A stretch of 64,000 nucleotides of DNA from Telluria aromaticivorans (GCF_013003915.1 NZ_JABAIV010000010.1:1-64000); one strand, 5' to 3'. Shown: positions 35,667 through 45,841, numbered from the stretch's first letter. Program-made: numbers and translations. The notes: generated by a model from the sequence alone, not told the origin.

Positions 35667-38459
35667 TTATGGAAGAAGTTCGAAGCGAACGGGGCCCAAG
35701 GTGTCGCTCTGGACCAGCGCCGTGCGCCCATGCTCGTCGCTAGTTCCTTCGACAGTCCTGCCGTCTTCTAAGTGCGCGATGTATCGTTGACCGGGAATAG
35801 GTTCGCGTGTTTGTAAGTGCCGTAATACAAGACGTTCGTCTGTATTCAGTTTTCCAAAGACAAGATCGAGTTCCGACGGATCTGCGCCGGCCGGCGCAAC
35901 GTGCACGACCGTCCTCGCCTTGATGACGTGTTCGTCGGTACTCCGTTGGGTAATCTTCCCATCGCCCCATTCAGTTTGGGCACCCTTGGACACGATCCGG
36001 ACGAGGGGTGCTTCGATATGAATCGCCTCGGAAGATATCAAGCTGATCCTCTTCGATGACTTGACCTCGACGGCACCCTGGTGCGCCTGAACCAGAATAT
36101 TGCCACTGCCGGCGACAAGCTTGATGCCAAGCGACTGCGCAAAGGCGCTGATGCCGCGTGCTGCGCGCAAGAACAGACTCCCGCCAGCGGTCGTTTGCGC
36201 ATTCCCGCCGCTCACCACATCGACCTCGCTTTCGGAGCCGATCGCGACATTGGCTGGACTGGCCATCATGATACCGGCAGGCGCAGATATGGCGACCATC
36301 GGCTCGCCTCCGCTTTCGCCCGGGGCAAGGTTCGAACCTCCATCCCAGCGTTTCAGCTTGTCGGACAACTCTGCGAGCCGGCGCGAGCTTCCCTCGTCAC
36401 CGGTATGCTGGTTCGCCATCTTTGTCATTTCATCGACGACGCTGTGAAGAAGCTCAGCAATACTTACGAGTCCGCTACGCGATAACTGGGTTCCCTCGTC
36501 GACCGCTGAAGGTTCGGCTGTTACGAGGACCCCTTTCCGACCGCGGATCGACAGGGCTTGTTCGGTGCGCAGTTCCGCACCCTCGCCGCGCGGCGCGCCG
36601 CTTCCGTTGGCCCTTGGCTGGGTTAGCCAGCCCAGGTTCAGCTGCGTCGCGCCATGGTCGCTCGACAGCTGCGCGCTGATCTCCCCACGGGTGTCATCGA
36701 AACGGAGCTGGTTCCCGCGCTGGCCGCCGATCTCACGAGTCCTCGTGCCCGCGAGACAGCGGTTCGCCGGCAGGCCGCCGCTCGTACTGAGTGCGGGCGG
36801 TTCGCCGCGTTGATTGAAGACCTGGGAAAGGATTACCGGACGGTCGGGATCGCCGCCCAGGAAGGCCACGAGAACCTCCGTGCCGACTCGGGGCAGCTCG
36901 AGTGTTCCACACTGCTGCTTCGAGCCGGGACCGGCTCCGGCCCAGCTCGACGATACCCGCACCCAGGCCGAGTCGGCCGGGGTGTCGGATACGCCGGCGC
37001 CATGCGCATGCTTGTGGTCGGCCGTGCGCATGCCCGGGAAGCGGACTTTCACGCGCCCCAGCGCGTCGCAGTGGACTTCTTCGCCCGGGGGGCCGGTGAC
37101 GATGGCGCTTTGCAGCTCGGGATGCGGCAGGTCGGCACGGGGGTCGAAGGCCGGCACCAGCGGGATGCCGCGGCGGACGGCGTCGAAGCGCATGCGCACC
37201 CGCACGCCGTCTCCGGCGACAGGATGCTCGTTCGGCGCAAGCATGGCGCGGTCGGGGCTGTAGGGCCCCATCAGGCGGCGTACCCGCGCCGACAAATCAG
37301 CCGGCAGGTTGTTCTCGGCTTCCATCCAGACGGCGGTGACGACGAAGTCGCGTTCGGCTTCCGGGTGGGTGTCGATCTCGGGGTGGCCGGTGAGGGTGAA
37401 GTATTCGCCGGCGCACAGGTCGCGCACGCTGCCTTCGCCGTGGAAGCACTTGGTGTCGAATTCGTGCCGGTTCATGCGCACCTGCCCCAGGCGCCAGTGG
37501 TCTTCGACGTCGTTGCCGGCGTGCGGGATCTCGACCAGGTAGTCGTCGAGCGTGGCGGCCAGCGCATTGCCGCTGCGGCCCTGGTCGGCCATACCGCGCG
37601 CGGTGGTGGTCATGAACTGGACACCCAGCGGGTTGCGGTAGTCCCAGCTGTGGCGCGTGATGCTGCCCGGCTGCAGGCGACGCGCGGCGCACCAGGACAC
37701 CACGGTGTCGCGCTGTTCGGTGGCGTCGTCGCGGTGGTAGCGCACGCTGCCGGCGGCGCTGCGCGGCAGCGAGGCGCCGTCGGAGAACAGCAGCAGGGTA
37801 TGGACCGGGGTGTCGTCCGACTCGCTGTCGGCGGCGCCGGCGCGGGCGCGGCCGGGGCGGAAGGTCCAGGCGATGCCGCGCCGCTTGAGCAGGCGCCTGA
37901 CAAACGCGGCGTCGGACTCGTTGTATTGCATGGTCTGTTCGCGCGGCGGGAACTGGCGCATGTCGAACAGCGGGTCGAGTTCGTAGTCGAAGGCGCTGGC
38001 CATGACGCTGTTGGATTGGCGCCACTCGTCGAACAATACCTGCACGATCTCGAGCTCGTTCTGGTAGCGGAACACGCGGCTGTTGACGCGCTTTTCCATG
38101 ATGGCCAGCGCGTCGCGCAGCACCAGCTGGTAGACCGCCAGGCCGCCGTCATGGTCGCCGGCGCGGGCCTCGGCCACGATGCCGCAGATGCTGCGCAGCT
38201 GGCCGCGGTCGGTCACCATCTGGAGTTCGGCGGGCAGCGCGATGAGTTCCTTGAGCGGGAGGCGTGGCGTATCGGCCACGCAGGTGATGACGTACTCGAA
38301 GCCGCCGCAGACGGATTCGTGCCCCTGCACGCGCTGGGGCAGCAGCAATTCGTCGGCGAGATGGTCCGCATGGCCCAGGCGCAGCCGGATCGGCCGGTGG
38401 GCCGTCGTCAGCGATTTCTCGTGCCTGAGCATCCGCAGGAATTCACTCGCACTGTCCAA
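35667..38459 (-). CDS. vgrG: VgrG spike protein with DUF2345 and C-terminal adaptor extension
   Basis: 930 residues. The gp27-like part (~15-420) holds FEYVITCV and FVRRLLKRRGIAWTF; the gp5/OB part (~470-600) holds ALGRVKVRFPG, SAWVRVSSSWAG and VGTEVLVAFLGGDPDRPVIL; a DUF2345 beta-helix follows (~660-840). The last ~80 residues (RLVLRHLQTREPIPGQRYIA onward) form a small separate domain typical of cargo-binding VgrG tails. VgrG trimers tip the Hcp tube. The lipase gene follows after 24 bp, implying it is the loaded cargo. The 5' half has host-like GC; the 3' part looks lower, suggesting a mosaic gene. Confidence 0.92.
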   Translation of the reverse strand: MDSASEFLRMLRHEKSLTTAHRPIRLRLGHADHLADELLLPQRVQGHESVCGGFEYVITCVADTPRLPLKELIALPAELQMVTDRGQLRSICGIVAEARAGDHDGGLAVYQLVLRDALAIMEKRVNSRVFRYQNELEIVQVLFDEWRQSNSVMASAFDYELDPLFDMRQFPPREQTMQYNESDAAFVRRLLKRRGIAWTFRPGRARAGAADSESDDTPVHTLLLFSDGASLPRSAAGSVRYHRDDATEQRDTVVSWCAARRLQPGSITRHSWDYRNPLGVQFMTTTARGMADQGRSGNALAATLDDYLVEIPHAGNDVEDHWRLGQVRMNRHEFDTKCFHGEGSVRDLCAGEYFTLTGHPEIDTHPEAERDFVVTAVWMEAENNLPADLSARVRRLMGPYSPDRAMLAPNEHPVAGDGVRVRMRFDAVRRGIPLVPAFDPRADLPHPELQSAIVTGPPGEEVHCDALGRVKVRFPGMRTADHKHAHGAGVSDTPADSAWVRVSSSWAGAGPGSKQQCGTLELPRVGTEVLVAFLGGDPDRPVILSQVFNQRGEPPALSTSGGLPANRCLAGTRTREIGGQRGNQLRFDDTRGEISAQLSSDHGATQLNLGWLTQPRANGSGAPRGEGAELRTEQALSIRGRKGVLVTAEPSAVDEGTQLSRSGLVSIAELLHSVVDEMTKMANQHTGDEGSSRRLAELSDKLKRWDGGSNLAPGESGGEPMVAISAPAGIMMASPANVAIGSESEVDVVSGGNAQTTAGGSLFLRAARGISAFAQSLGIKLVAGSGNILVQAHQGAVEVKSSKRISLISSEAIHIEAPLVRIVSKGAQTEWGDGKITQRSTDEHVIKARTVVHVAPAGADPSELDLVFGKLNTDERLVLRHLQTREPIPGQRYIAHLEDGRTVEGTSDEHGRTALVQSDTLGPVRFELLP

Positions 38460-38600
38460 GTCCGTCTCCCTGTTTTCGTGGCCGCGGTCGCAGCGAAGAA
38501 TGCATATTGGCAGAACGGCAGGGCCACAGCCTTGCGGCCCATCATTAGCAAAAATGAACTAAGCGGAGAAGCGACGGTCGGCCCCGGTCGGGGCAGCCGC

Positions 38601-39404
38601 TTAGCTGGCCAGGTAGGCTGCCAGGCGCGGAATCGCGGCCAGCGAATTGCGGTGGACGGCCTCGCGCAGCTCGGCTTCGCCAATGCCTCGCAGTTCCGCC
38701 AGGGCGGTCCCGATGCGCGGCAGCTGGTCGGGGGTATTCCGGCCCGGGTGGATCCAGCTCGGGGCGATGTCCGGCGAGTCGGTCTCGAGCACGATGGATG
38801 ACAAAGGCAGCTCGGTGGCGAGGCGGCGGATCTGGAGCGCCCGGGTAAAGGTCATGGCGCCGCCGAAGCCCAGGTGCAGGCCCAGGCCGATGAAGGCCTG
38901 CGCCTGCTGGAAGCTGCCGTTGAAGGCGTGGGCGATGCCGCCAGGTGGGCGGATCTGGCGCAGGTGCTTGAGCACCTGGTCTTGCGAGCGCCGCACGTGG
39001 GTCATCACGGGCAAATCGAAGTCGCGCGCGATCCGCAACTGGGCGCGGAAGAAGCGCTCCTGCTTCTCGCGCATGGCCGGTTCGCACAGCAGCGGGATAA
39101 AGTAGTCCAGCCCGATTTCGCCGATGCCGACGAAATTGGGGTCGTCCAGCGCCGTCTCCACCGCGGCGCGCAGTACGTCGAGATCTTCGTCCTGGGCCTG
39201 GGGCACGCAAATCGGGTGGATGCCGAGCGCATAGGTGACGTTCGGCGCCCTGGCAGCGAGGGCGGCCACCGCACCGAAATTGCCGCGTTCGACCGCCATC
39301 GCCATGATCACCGACACCCCTGCCGCTGCCGCCCGCGCCGCCACATCCAGCGATTGCGCGCCGAATTCGTGGGCATCGAGGTGGCAGTGGGTGTCGATCC
39401 ACAT
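38601..39404 (-). CDS. TatD-family metal-dependent hydrolase
   Basis: 267 residues of the TIM-barrel TatD family. The metal site opens with WIDTHCHLD, continues in GIGEIGLDYF and PVMTHVRRSQDQ, and ends at VLETDSPDIAP. TatD proteins are Mg-dependent 3'-5' DNA exonucleases; some act as D-aminoacyl hydrolases. The stop lies 2 bp... before the lolD region on the same strand, so it ends the lolC-lolD-tatD unit; vgrG begins about 140 bp further on. Confidence 0.9.
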   Translation of the reverse strand: MWIDTHCHLDAHEFGAQSLDVAARAAAAGVSVIMAMAVERGNFGAVAALAARAPNVTYALGIHPICVPQAQDEDLDVLRAAVETALDDPNFVGIGEIGLDYFIPLLCEPAMREKQERFFRAQLRIARDFDLPVMTHVRRSQDQVLKHLRQIRPPGGIAHAFNGSFQQAQAFIGLGLHLGFGGAMTFTRALQIRRLATELPLSSIVLETDSPDIAPSWIHPGRNTPDQLPRIGTALAELRGIGEAELREAVHRNSLAAIPRLAAYLAS

Positions 39405-39406
39405 GG

Positions 39407-40135
39407 TCAGCTTTCGGCCGGCTGCAATCCGTGTTCGGTCAGGCGCAGCACGCGGTCGCAGCGGCGCGCCAGTTCCATGTCATGGGTGACGATGACAAAG
39501 GCCGTGCCGAGGGTGCGCGACAGCTCCAGCATCAAATCGAAAATGGTCTGGGCGGTGCTGTGGTCGAGGTTACCGGTCGGTTCGTCGGCCAGCACGCAGG
39601 CCGGCTGCGTCACCAGGGCCCGCGCCAGGGCCACGCGCTGGCGCTCGCCGCCCGACAGTTCTCCCGGGCGATGCACGACGCGCTTGCCGAGGTTGACGCG
39701 GCCCAGGATCGCCTCGGCCTTCTGCAGCGCCGCCTCGCGTGGCTCGCGGCGGATCATCAGCGGCATCATGACGTTGTCGAGCGCGGAGAATTCCGGCAGC
39801 AGGTGGTGGAACTGGTAGACGAAGCCCAGCGACGAGTTGCGCAAGTCACCGCGCCGCGTTTCCGACAGCGTGGCGAAATCTTCGCCCAGCAGGGCGACCG
39901 CGCCGGTCGATGGCGTATCCAGCCCGCCCAGCAGGTGCAGCAGGGTCGATTTGCCCGAGCCCGAGGCGCCGACGATGGCGACCCGCTCGCCGCGATGGAT
40001 CTCGAAGTCGATCCCGTCCAGCACCTTGACCGTGTAGTCGCCCTGCCTGAAGGTTTTACCGAGGCCACGGCAGGAGAGGACGGGTGCGCCGTTAGTGGAC
40101 GGATTATTTATCGGATCATTCATTGGATTACTCAT
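39407..40135 (-). CDS. lolD: Lipoprotein-releasing ABC transporter ATPase LolD
   Basis: 242 residues with Walker [12 protein letters not shown], the LolD-specific [20 protein letters not shown] stretch, signature [16 protein letters not shown] and Walker [12 protein letters not shown]. It powers release of outer-membrane lipoproteins from the inner membrane to LolA. The ATG overlaps the end of the adjoining lolC gene by 8 bp. The reading [12 protein letters not shown] includes an Asn-rich lead and could start at a later Met. Confidence 0.95.
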   Translation of the reverse strand: MSNPMNDPINNPSTNGAPVLSCRGLGKTFRQGDYTVKVLDGIDFEIHRGERVAIVGASGSGKSTLLHLLGGLDTPSTGAVALLGEDFATLSETRRGDLRNSSLGFVYQFHHLLPEFSALDNVMMPLMIRREPREAALQKAEAILGRVNLGKRVVHRPGELSGGERQRVALARALVTQPACVLADEPTGNLDHSTAQTIFDLMLELSRTLGTAFVIVTHDMELARRCDRVLRLTEHGLQPAES

Positions 40136-41393
40136 AACGCAGCGCCTCCGCCGGCTTCACGCGCGAAGCGGACCAGGAGGGGTAGATGGTGGCCGCAAAC
40201 GCCAGCAGCACGGAGACGCCGCCGATTTTGGCTACGTCCGGCCAGCGCAGGTCGGACGGCACGGCGCTGATCAGGTAGATATCTTTCGACAAGAACTGCA
40301 CTCCCAACAGATGTTCGATAAACGGGACGATGGTATCGATGTTCAGGGCCACCAGCACGCCCCCGCCGACGCCCAGCACGGTGCCGAGGATGCCGACCAG
40401 CGCGCCCTGCACCATGAAGATCTTCATGATGGAGCGCGGCGAAGCGCCCAGGGTGCGCAGGATCGCAATGTCGGCCTGCTTGTCGGTCACGGTCATCACC
40501 AGCGTCGACACCAGGTTGAAGGCGGCCACCGCGATGATCAGCGTGAGGATGATGAACATCATCTTCTTTTCGGTCTGTACGGCAGCGAACCAGTTGGCAT
40601 TGAGCTTGGACCAGTCGCGCATTTCCAGGTCGCCCGGCATGCTCTTCTTCAGTTCGAGGGCCACCAGCGGCGCCGCATGCATGTCCTCGACCCGCAGCCG
40701 CAAGCCCATCGGCGCATCGAGTCGCTCCATGCGCTCGGCATCCTGGATGTGGATGAAGGACAGCGCCGCATCGAATTCAAAATGGCCGGCCTCGAAGATA
40801 CCGGCGACCGTGAAACTGCGGCTGCGCGGCAGCAGCCCGGCCGGTGTGACCTGGCCTTTGGCCAGCAGCATGGTGACCTTGTCGCCGATGCCGACGTTGA
40901 GCGAGCGCGCCAGCGCATAGCCCAGCACGATGTTGAACGATCCCGGCTTCAAGGCATCGAGGCTGCCCGCCCTGACCTGTTTGGCGATGCTTGATACCTG
41001 CTCTTCCTGGCCCGGCAGGATGCCGCGGATGACCGAAGGACGCATCACGCCTTCGCCGACCAGCATGCCCTGGGTCTCGACGAAGGGCGCGGCGCCGCGC
41101 ACGGCCGGGTTGCGCGCGGCTGCCTGGGCGGCGTTACGCCAGTCGGGCATGCTGCCGCGGTTGTCGAACACCTCGATATGGGCCAGCACCGACAGCATGC
41201 GGTCGGTGACTTCTTTCTGGAAGCCGTTCATCACCGACAGCACGATGATCAGCGCGGCCACGCCGAGCGCAATGCCGGACACGGAAATCAGGGAGATGAA
41301 GGAAATGAAGCTGTTACGGCCGCTGCGCTTGCCGGCGCGCGTATAGCGCAGGCCGACCAGCCATTCATAGGGCAGGTTCTGGGTCATGCTCAT
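40128..41393 (-). CDS. lolC: Lipoprotein-releasing permease, LolC/LolE type (copy 1)
   Basis: 421 residues with the LolC/E layout: helix 1 ([20 protein letters not shown]), a periplasmic MacB-like domain, then three FtsX-type helices ([20 protein letters not shown] and so on). The hallmark [20 protein letters not shown] opens the protein and [12 protein letters not shown] closes it. It forms the inner-membrane part of the Lol system with LolD. It is strikingly similar to the gene upstream. Start is ATG 41393 or 41387. Confidence 0.93.
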   Translation of the reverse strand: MSMTQNLPYEWLVGLRYTRAGKRSGRNSFISFISLISVSGIALGVAALIIVLSVMNGFQKEVTDRMLSVLAHIEVFDNRGSMPDWRNAAQAAARNPAVRGAAPFVETQGMLVGEGVMRPSVIRGILPGQEEQVSSIAKQVRAGSLDALKPGSFNIVLGYALARSLNVGIGDKVTMLLAKGQVTPAGLLPRSRSFTVAGIFEAGHFEFDAALSFIHIQDAERMERLDAPMGLRLRVEDMHAAPLVALELKKSMPGDLEMRDWSKLNANWFAAVQTEKKMMFIILTLIIAVAAFNLVSTLVMTVTDKQADIAILRTLGASPRSIMKIFMVQGALVGILGTVLGVGGGVLVALNIDTIVPFIEHLLGVQFLSKDIYLISAVPSDLRWPDVAKIGGVSVLLAFAATIYPSWSASRVKPAEALRYE

Positions 41394-41465
41394 GCTGTGC
41401 AGCCTTGTTTTTCGAGGCCGCAGTGTGCCACACAAGCCGTTTTCACGACAGGGTTCGTCGGGGGC

Positions 41466-42746
41466 TTATTCATAGCGCAGCGCCTCCGCCGGCCTGGTGC
41501 GCGACGCCGACCAGCTCGGGTAGAGCGTGGCCAGGAAGGCCAGCAGCACGGCCACGCCGCCGATCCAGCCGACATCGCCCCAGCGCAGCTCGGACGGGAT
41601 CTCGCTGATCAGGTAGACCTCCTGCGACAGGAACTGGACGTTGAAGCTGCGTTCGATGAAGGGCACGATCACGTCGATATTGAGCGCAACCAGCACGCCC
41701 AGCCCCACGCCCATCAGCGCACCGAGCACGCCGACCAGCGTGCCCTGCACCATGAAGATGGTCATGATCGAGCGCGGCGAGGCGCCCAGGGTGCGCAGGA
41801 TCGCGATGTCGGACTGCTTGTCGCGCACCGTCATCACCAGGGTCGAGACCAGGTTGAAGGCCGCCACCGCCACGATCATGGTCAGGATGATGAACATCAT
41901 GCGTTTCTGCGACTGCACGGCGGCGAACCACATCGCATTCACCTTCGACCAGTCGCGGATGAACAGGTCGCCCGACATGCTGGCCTGGAGCTGGCTTGCG
42001 ACCTGGGGGGCGCGCTGCATGTCGGCCAGGCGCAGGCGCAGGCCGCCGGGAGCAGACACGCCGGCCAGTTCCTGGGCATCGACGATATTGGCGAATGCGA
42101 GCGTCGAGTCGAACTCGAAATGGCCCGCCTCGAAGATGCCGGCCACGGTCAATGGCCGCGTGCGCGGCATCGTGCCGGCGCCCTGCCCCGGAATGGCGCC
42201 GTCATTGGAAGACGCCATCAGCAGCGTGATGCGGTCGCCCACGCCGACGTCGAGCGATTTCGCCAGCGCGCGGCCGATGATGATGTTGTAGGAGCCCGGT
42301 GCGATGGCGTCGAAGCGGCCTTCGCGCATGTGTTTCGCCACGTCCGATACCGTGGTTTCCTGCCCCGGGTCGACGCCGCGCAACAGCACCGGTTTCATGA
42401 CGCCGTCGCTGAGCAGCATGGCCTGGGTCTCGACGAAAGGCGCGGCGGCGCGCACTTCAGGGTTGCGCAGCGCTTCCTGGCTCGATGCGCGCCAGCCCGG
42501 CATGGCGCCGCTGGCCTCGAACACTTCCACATGGGCCAGCACCGACAGCATCCGGGCGGTCACTTCCTTCTGGAAGCCGTTCATCACCGACAGCACGATG
42601 ATCAACGCGGCCGCGCCGAGCGCGATGCCGGCCACCGAGGCCATCGAAATGAAGGAAATGAAGCTGTTGCGCCCGCTGCGCTTGCCCGCGCGGGTGTAGC
42701 GCAGGCCGACCTGCCACTCGTAGGGCAGCTTGTGGGTGAGGCTCAT
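41466..42746 (-). CDS. lolE: Lipoprotein-releasing permease, LolC/LolE type (copy 2)
   Basis: 426 residues, near-identical to copy 1 over the first 70 ([20 protein letters not shown]) and over the FtsX block, but diverged in the periplasmic domain (it has the extra SSNDGAIPGQGAGTMPRTR stretch). ATG 42746 (MSLTHKLPYEW) is chosen because the homology begins there. It is the first gene of the lolC-type/lolC-type/lolD/tatD unit. It may supply the second half of a LolC-LolE heterodimer; calling one lolC and the other lolE is provisional. Confidence 0.9.
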   Translation of the reverse strand: MSLTHKLPYEWQVGLRYTRAGKRSGRNSFISFISMASVAGIALGAAALIIVLSVMNGFQKEVTARMLSVLAHVEVFEASGAMPGWRASSQEALRNPEVRAAAPFVETQAMLLSDGVMKPVLLRGVDPGQETTVSDVAKHMREGRFDAIAPGSYNIIIGRALAKSLDVGVGDRITLLMASSNDGAIPGQGAGTMPRTRPLTVAGIFEAGHFEFDSTLAFANIVDAQELAGVSAPGGLRLRLADMQRAPQVASQLQASMSGDLFIRDWSKVNAMWFAAVQSQKRMMFIILTMIVAVAAFNLVSTLVMTVRDKQSDIAILRTLGASPRSIMTIFMVQGTLVGVLGALMGVGLGVLVALNIDVIVPFIERSFNVQFLSQEVYLISEIPSELRWGDVGWIGGVAVLLAFLATLYPSWSASRTRPAEALRYE

Positions 42747-42892
42747 GAAATCCGGTTGTTGGTTTGCCAACCCGACAGTTTGCCAGACATCCGCGCATCC
42801 TGTCGCAAAAACGTGTGCCAGGCCTCGAGTGCCGCCGGCTCGAGCCGGCGCGCGACCGTTCGCCACCGGCGTATTTGCCTTAAAATGGCGGT

Positions 42893-43909
42893 ATGTCCCA
42901 GATTACGCTTGTCCTGCCCCACCTGCTCCCGCTTCCTGAATTCGCGCCAGACCTGGTCCGAGCCCTGCAGGCCCCGATGCTGGCCTCCCTGCTCACCCGC
43001 ACCAACGCCCACGAACGCAGCATGGCGGTGGATACCGCACGCGCCCTGCCGCACGAGCAGTGGCTGGCGCGCGCGCTCGGCCTGGCGCCCGATGGGGAGC
43101 CGGCCTTTGCGGCCGCGGCGATGCGCGGCTTCGGGCTCGACCCGGAGGACGGCACCTGGTTCATCGTCAACCCGGCCCACGTCCAGATCGCGCGCAGCCA
43201 TTCGATGATGGCCGACCTGCGCCACCTCGGCCTGCTTGAGGACGAAGGCCGCGCCCTGTTCGAGGCGGCGCGCCCGCTCTGCGAAGAGATCGGCCGCCCG
43301 CTGCGCTACGGCGACGCCCAGACCTGGTTCCTGCGCGCCGACGACTGGGGGCATATCGACACCGCCACCCCGGACACCGTTGCCGGCATGGACCTGACCG
43401 ACTTCGTGCCGCGCGGCCCGCGTGCGCTGGCCTACCGCAAGCTGCAGAACGAAGTGCAGATGGCCTGGTACACCCACCCGGTGAATGCCGCCCGCGAGGC
43501 AAAACGCCTGCCGGCCGTGAACGCCTTCTGGCTCTGGGGAGCTGCCGCGGGCGGCACGCGCCCCGCCGGGGAGGTCACCAGCTTCAAGGCGCCGGGCTGG
43601 ATCCGGGCCTTATCTCAGCGCAAAGCCGACTCGCTCGACGACATCAAGGGCGCGCTGGCCCAGGATGGCTTGCTCTACGTCGGCAACCTGGCCGATTCGG
43701 CGCTCGCCGCCGACTGGGGCACCTGGCTGCATCAGGTGCAGCAGCTGGAAGACAAGCTGTTCGCGCCCCTGCATGCGGCGCTGGTGCAGGGCCGCGTCAC
43801 GAAGCTGCGCCTGGTGCTGAGCAGCCGCGACGGCCTTGCCGAATTTACGACTACCGCCATGGCCCAACGCAAGTTCTGGCGCCGGCCGACCCTGGATCGA
43901 CTGATTTGA
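42893..43909 (+). CDS. RpfE-type regulatory/phosphoglycerate mutase-like protein
   Basis: 338 residues with no signal. It opens ITLVLPHLLPLPEFAPDL and ends in a conserved SSRDGLAEFTTTAMAQRKFW tract, matching the family annotated in Burkholderiales and Xanthomonas as RpfE-type regulatory or phosphoglycerate mutase-like. Function is not established. It overlaps or abuts recJ, a usual neighbour. It diverges from the lol genes. Confidence 0.75.
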   Translation: MSQITLVLPHLLPLPEFAPDLVRALQAPMLASLLTRTNAHERSMAVDTARALPHEQWLARALGLAPDGEPAFAAAAMRGFGLDPEDGTWFIVNPAHVQIARSHSMMADLRHLGLLEDEGRALFEAARPLCEEIGRPLRYGDAQTWFLRADDWGHIDTATPDTVAGMDLTDFVPRGPRALAYRKLQNEVQMAWYTHPVNAAREAKRLPAVNAFWLWGAAAGGTRPAGEVTSFKAPGWIRALSQRKADSLDDIKGALAQDGLLYVGNLADSALAADWGTWLHQVQQLEDKLFAPLHAALVQGRVTKLRLVLSSRDGLAEFTTTAMAQRKFWRRPTLDRLI

Positions 43910-43926
43910 ATATTAACAACAGCAGC

Positions 43927-45621
43927 ATGACCCGTATCACCACGCGCCCCTGCCCTTTCCGCACATCCGAGATGCTGCGCCAGGGCGGGATCCACCCGGT
44001 CCTCGCGCGCATCTATGCGTCGCGCGGCCTGCTGGATGTGCGCGAGCTGTCGAGCGAACTGGCGTCGCTGGTGCCACCCGGCGCCCTGATGCAGGTCGAC
44101 GCCGCCGCCGCATTCCTGGCCGACGCCATCGCCGCCGGCAAGCGCATGACCATCGTCGCCGACTACGACTGCGACGGCGCCACTGCCTGCGCGGTCGCCC
44201 TGCGCGGCCTGCGCATGATGGGTGCGAACGTCGACTACATCGTGCCCGACCGGGTCGTGCACGGCTACGGCCTCACACCAGAAATCGTCGAACTCACCGC
44301 GCGGGAAAAGTCCCCGGACATCATCGTCACGGTCGATAACGGCATCGCCAGCGTGGAGGGCGTGCTCGAGGCCAACCGGCGCGGCATCGAAGTCGTCGTG
44401 ACCGACCACCACCTGCCGGGCGACACCTTGCCGCCGGCGCGTGTCATCGTCAACCCGAACCAGCCCGAATGCGGCTTCCCGAGCAAGCACCTGGCCGGTG
44501 TCGGCGTGGTGTTCTACGTGCTGCTGGCGCTGCGCGCCGAGATGCGCAAGCGCGGCGTGTTCGATGCCCAGGGCCAGCCCAAGCTCGACAGCCTGCTCGA
44601 CCTCGTGGCGCTGGGCACCGTGGCCGACGTGGTGCGGCTCGATGCCAACAACCGCATCCTGGTCGCCCAGGGCATCAAGCGCATGCGCGCAGGCCGCATG
44701 CATGCCGGCGTGGCGGCCCTGTTCCGGGTGGCGGGACGGGAAGCGCGCTCCGCCTCGCCTTTTGATTTGGGCTTCGCACTCGGGCCGCGCCTGAATGCCG
44801 CGGGCCGGCTGGAAGACATGTCGCTCGGGATCGAATGCCTGGTCACCGACGACCTGGGACGCGCCTGGGCGATCGCGCAGCAGCTCAACGAGATCAACCT
44901 GAAACGGCGCGAGATCGAAGCCGACATGCAGGACACCGCCCTGCTCCATCTCGACAGCTTCGAGCCGGCCAGCAGCAGCACCATCAGCGTGTTCGACCAG
45001 GGCTGGCATCAGGGCGTGATCGGCATCGTGGCCTCGCGCCTGAAAGAGAAGTTCTTCCGGCCCACCATCACCTTCGCACCCGGTAACGAGGGCTGGATCA
45101 AGGGTTCGGGCCGCTCGATCCCGGGCTTTCACCTGCGCGACGCACTGGACCTGGTGTCCAAGCGCGTGCCGGGCCTGATCGACCGGTTCGGCGGGCATGC
45201 GATGGCGGCCGGCCTGACCATCCGCGCCGACCATTTCGACACCTTCTCGCAAGCCTTCGAGGAGGTCGGCAGTGCCTGGCTGACCCAGGCGCAGCTCGAG
45301 CGCATCGTCGAAACCGACGGTCCGCTCGAGGACGAGTACTACTCGACCCAGTTCATCGAGCAGATGGATGGACAGGTCTGGGGCCAAGGGTTTGCGCCGC
45401 CGGTGTTCTGCGACGAATTCCGCGTGGTGAGCCAGCGTATCCTGAAGGAGCGGCACCTCAAGCTGCTGCTGGAAAAGAATGGCCGGCGATATGACGCGAT
45501 CTGGTTCGGCCATACCGACAGCCTGGCGGACCGGGCGCGGGTGGCGTTCCGGCTGGATGCGAACGAATATAACGGCGTGACCAAGGTGCAGCTATTGGTA
45601 GAACATGCGGAATCGGCTTGA
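43927..45621 (+). CDS. recJ: Single-stranded-DNA-specific exonuclease RecJ
   Basis: 564 residues. The DHH motifs are present: TIVADYDCDGATACAV, VDNGIASVEGVLE, VTDHHLPGD and the ALGTVADVVRLDANNR region, with DHHA1 (SGRSIPGFHLRDAL, FGGHAMAAGLTI) and the C-terminal OB domain. RecJ degrades ssDNA 5'-3' in recombination and mismatch repair. ATG 43927 is preferred; an alternative TTG at 43906 overlaps the previous stop. Full length. Confidence 0.95.
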   Translation: MTRITTRPCPFRTSEMLRQGGIHPVLARIYASRGLLDVRELSSELASLVPPGALMQVDAAAAFLADAIAAGKRMTIVADYDCDGATACAVALRGLRMMGANVDYIVPDRVVHGYGLTPEIVELTAREKSPDIIVTVDNGIASVEGVLEANRRGIEVVVTDHHLPGDTLPPARVIVNPNQPECGFPSKHLAGVGVVFYVLLALRAEMRKRGVFDAQGQPKLDSLLDLVALGTVADVVRLDANNRILVAQGIKRMRAGRMHAGVAALFRVAGREARSASPFDLGFALGPRLNAAGRLEDMSLGIECLVTDDLGRAWAIAQQLNEINLKRREIEADMQDTALLHLDSFEPASSSTISVFDQGWHQGVIGIVASRLKEKFFRPTITFAPGNEGWIKGSGRSIPGFHLRDALDLVSKRVPGLIDRFGGHAMAAGLTIRADHFDTFSQAFEEVGSAWLTQAQLERIVETDGPLEDEYYSTQFIEQMDGQVWGQGFAPPVFCDEFRVVSQRILKERHLKLLLEKNGRRYDAIWFGHTDSLADRARVAFRLDANEYNGVTKVQLLVEHAESA

Positions 45622-45687
45622 ATCACGACATGAAGCCCCATGTCAGCGTCGGCCTGATGCCCGTCACCTAAGAGCCGCCGCTTAGTC

Positions 45688-45798
45688 GTAGGGTGGGCAG
45701 GTCTCCTGCCCACGCGTTCAATCCACCTTGCTGCAGCCCATGCGGCTGTTTACATCGCAACTATCACCGCGTGGGCGGGAAACCCGCCCACCCTTCGG
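45688..45798. repeat. Dispersed nested-hairpin intergenic repeat, copy 4
   Basis: It opens GTAGGGTGGGCAGG and CTGCCCACGCGTTCAA, and closes GCGTGGGCGGG then CCCGCCCACCCTTCGG. Arms match the other copies, but the core differs. It lies between the convergent recJ and DUF4440-like genes. Confidence 0.78.
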
Positions 45799-45841
45799 TT
45801 TTCACTAACTGACCGGCTTAGGCAGCGGCGCGACTGTCGAT

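Noticed and set aside
38578..38600. A GCCCC/GGGGC hairpin after tatD as a terminator
   Set aside because: The stem is short and no T tract follows on the minus strand, so I could not support it.
41178..43208. A 676-residue plus-strand frame across the lolC-type genes
   Set aside because: Shadow of two minus-strand genes; composition is typical of antisense GC-rich frames.
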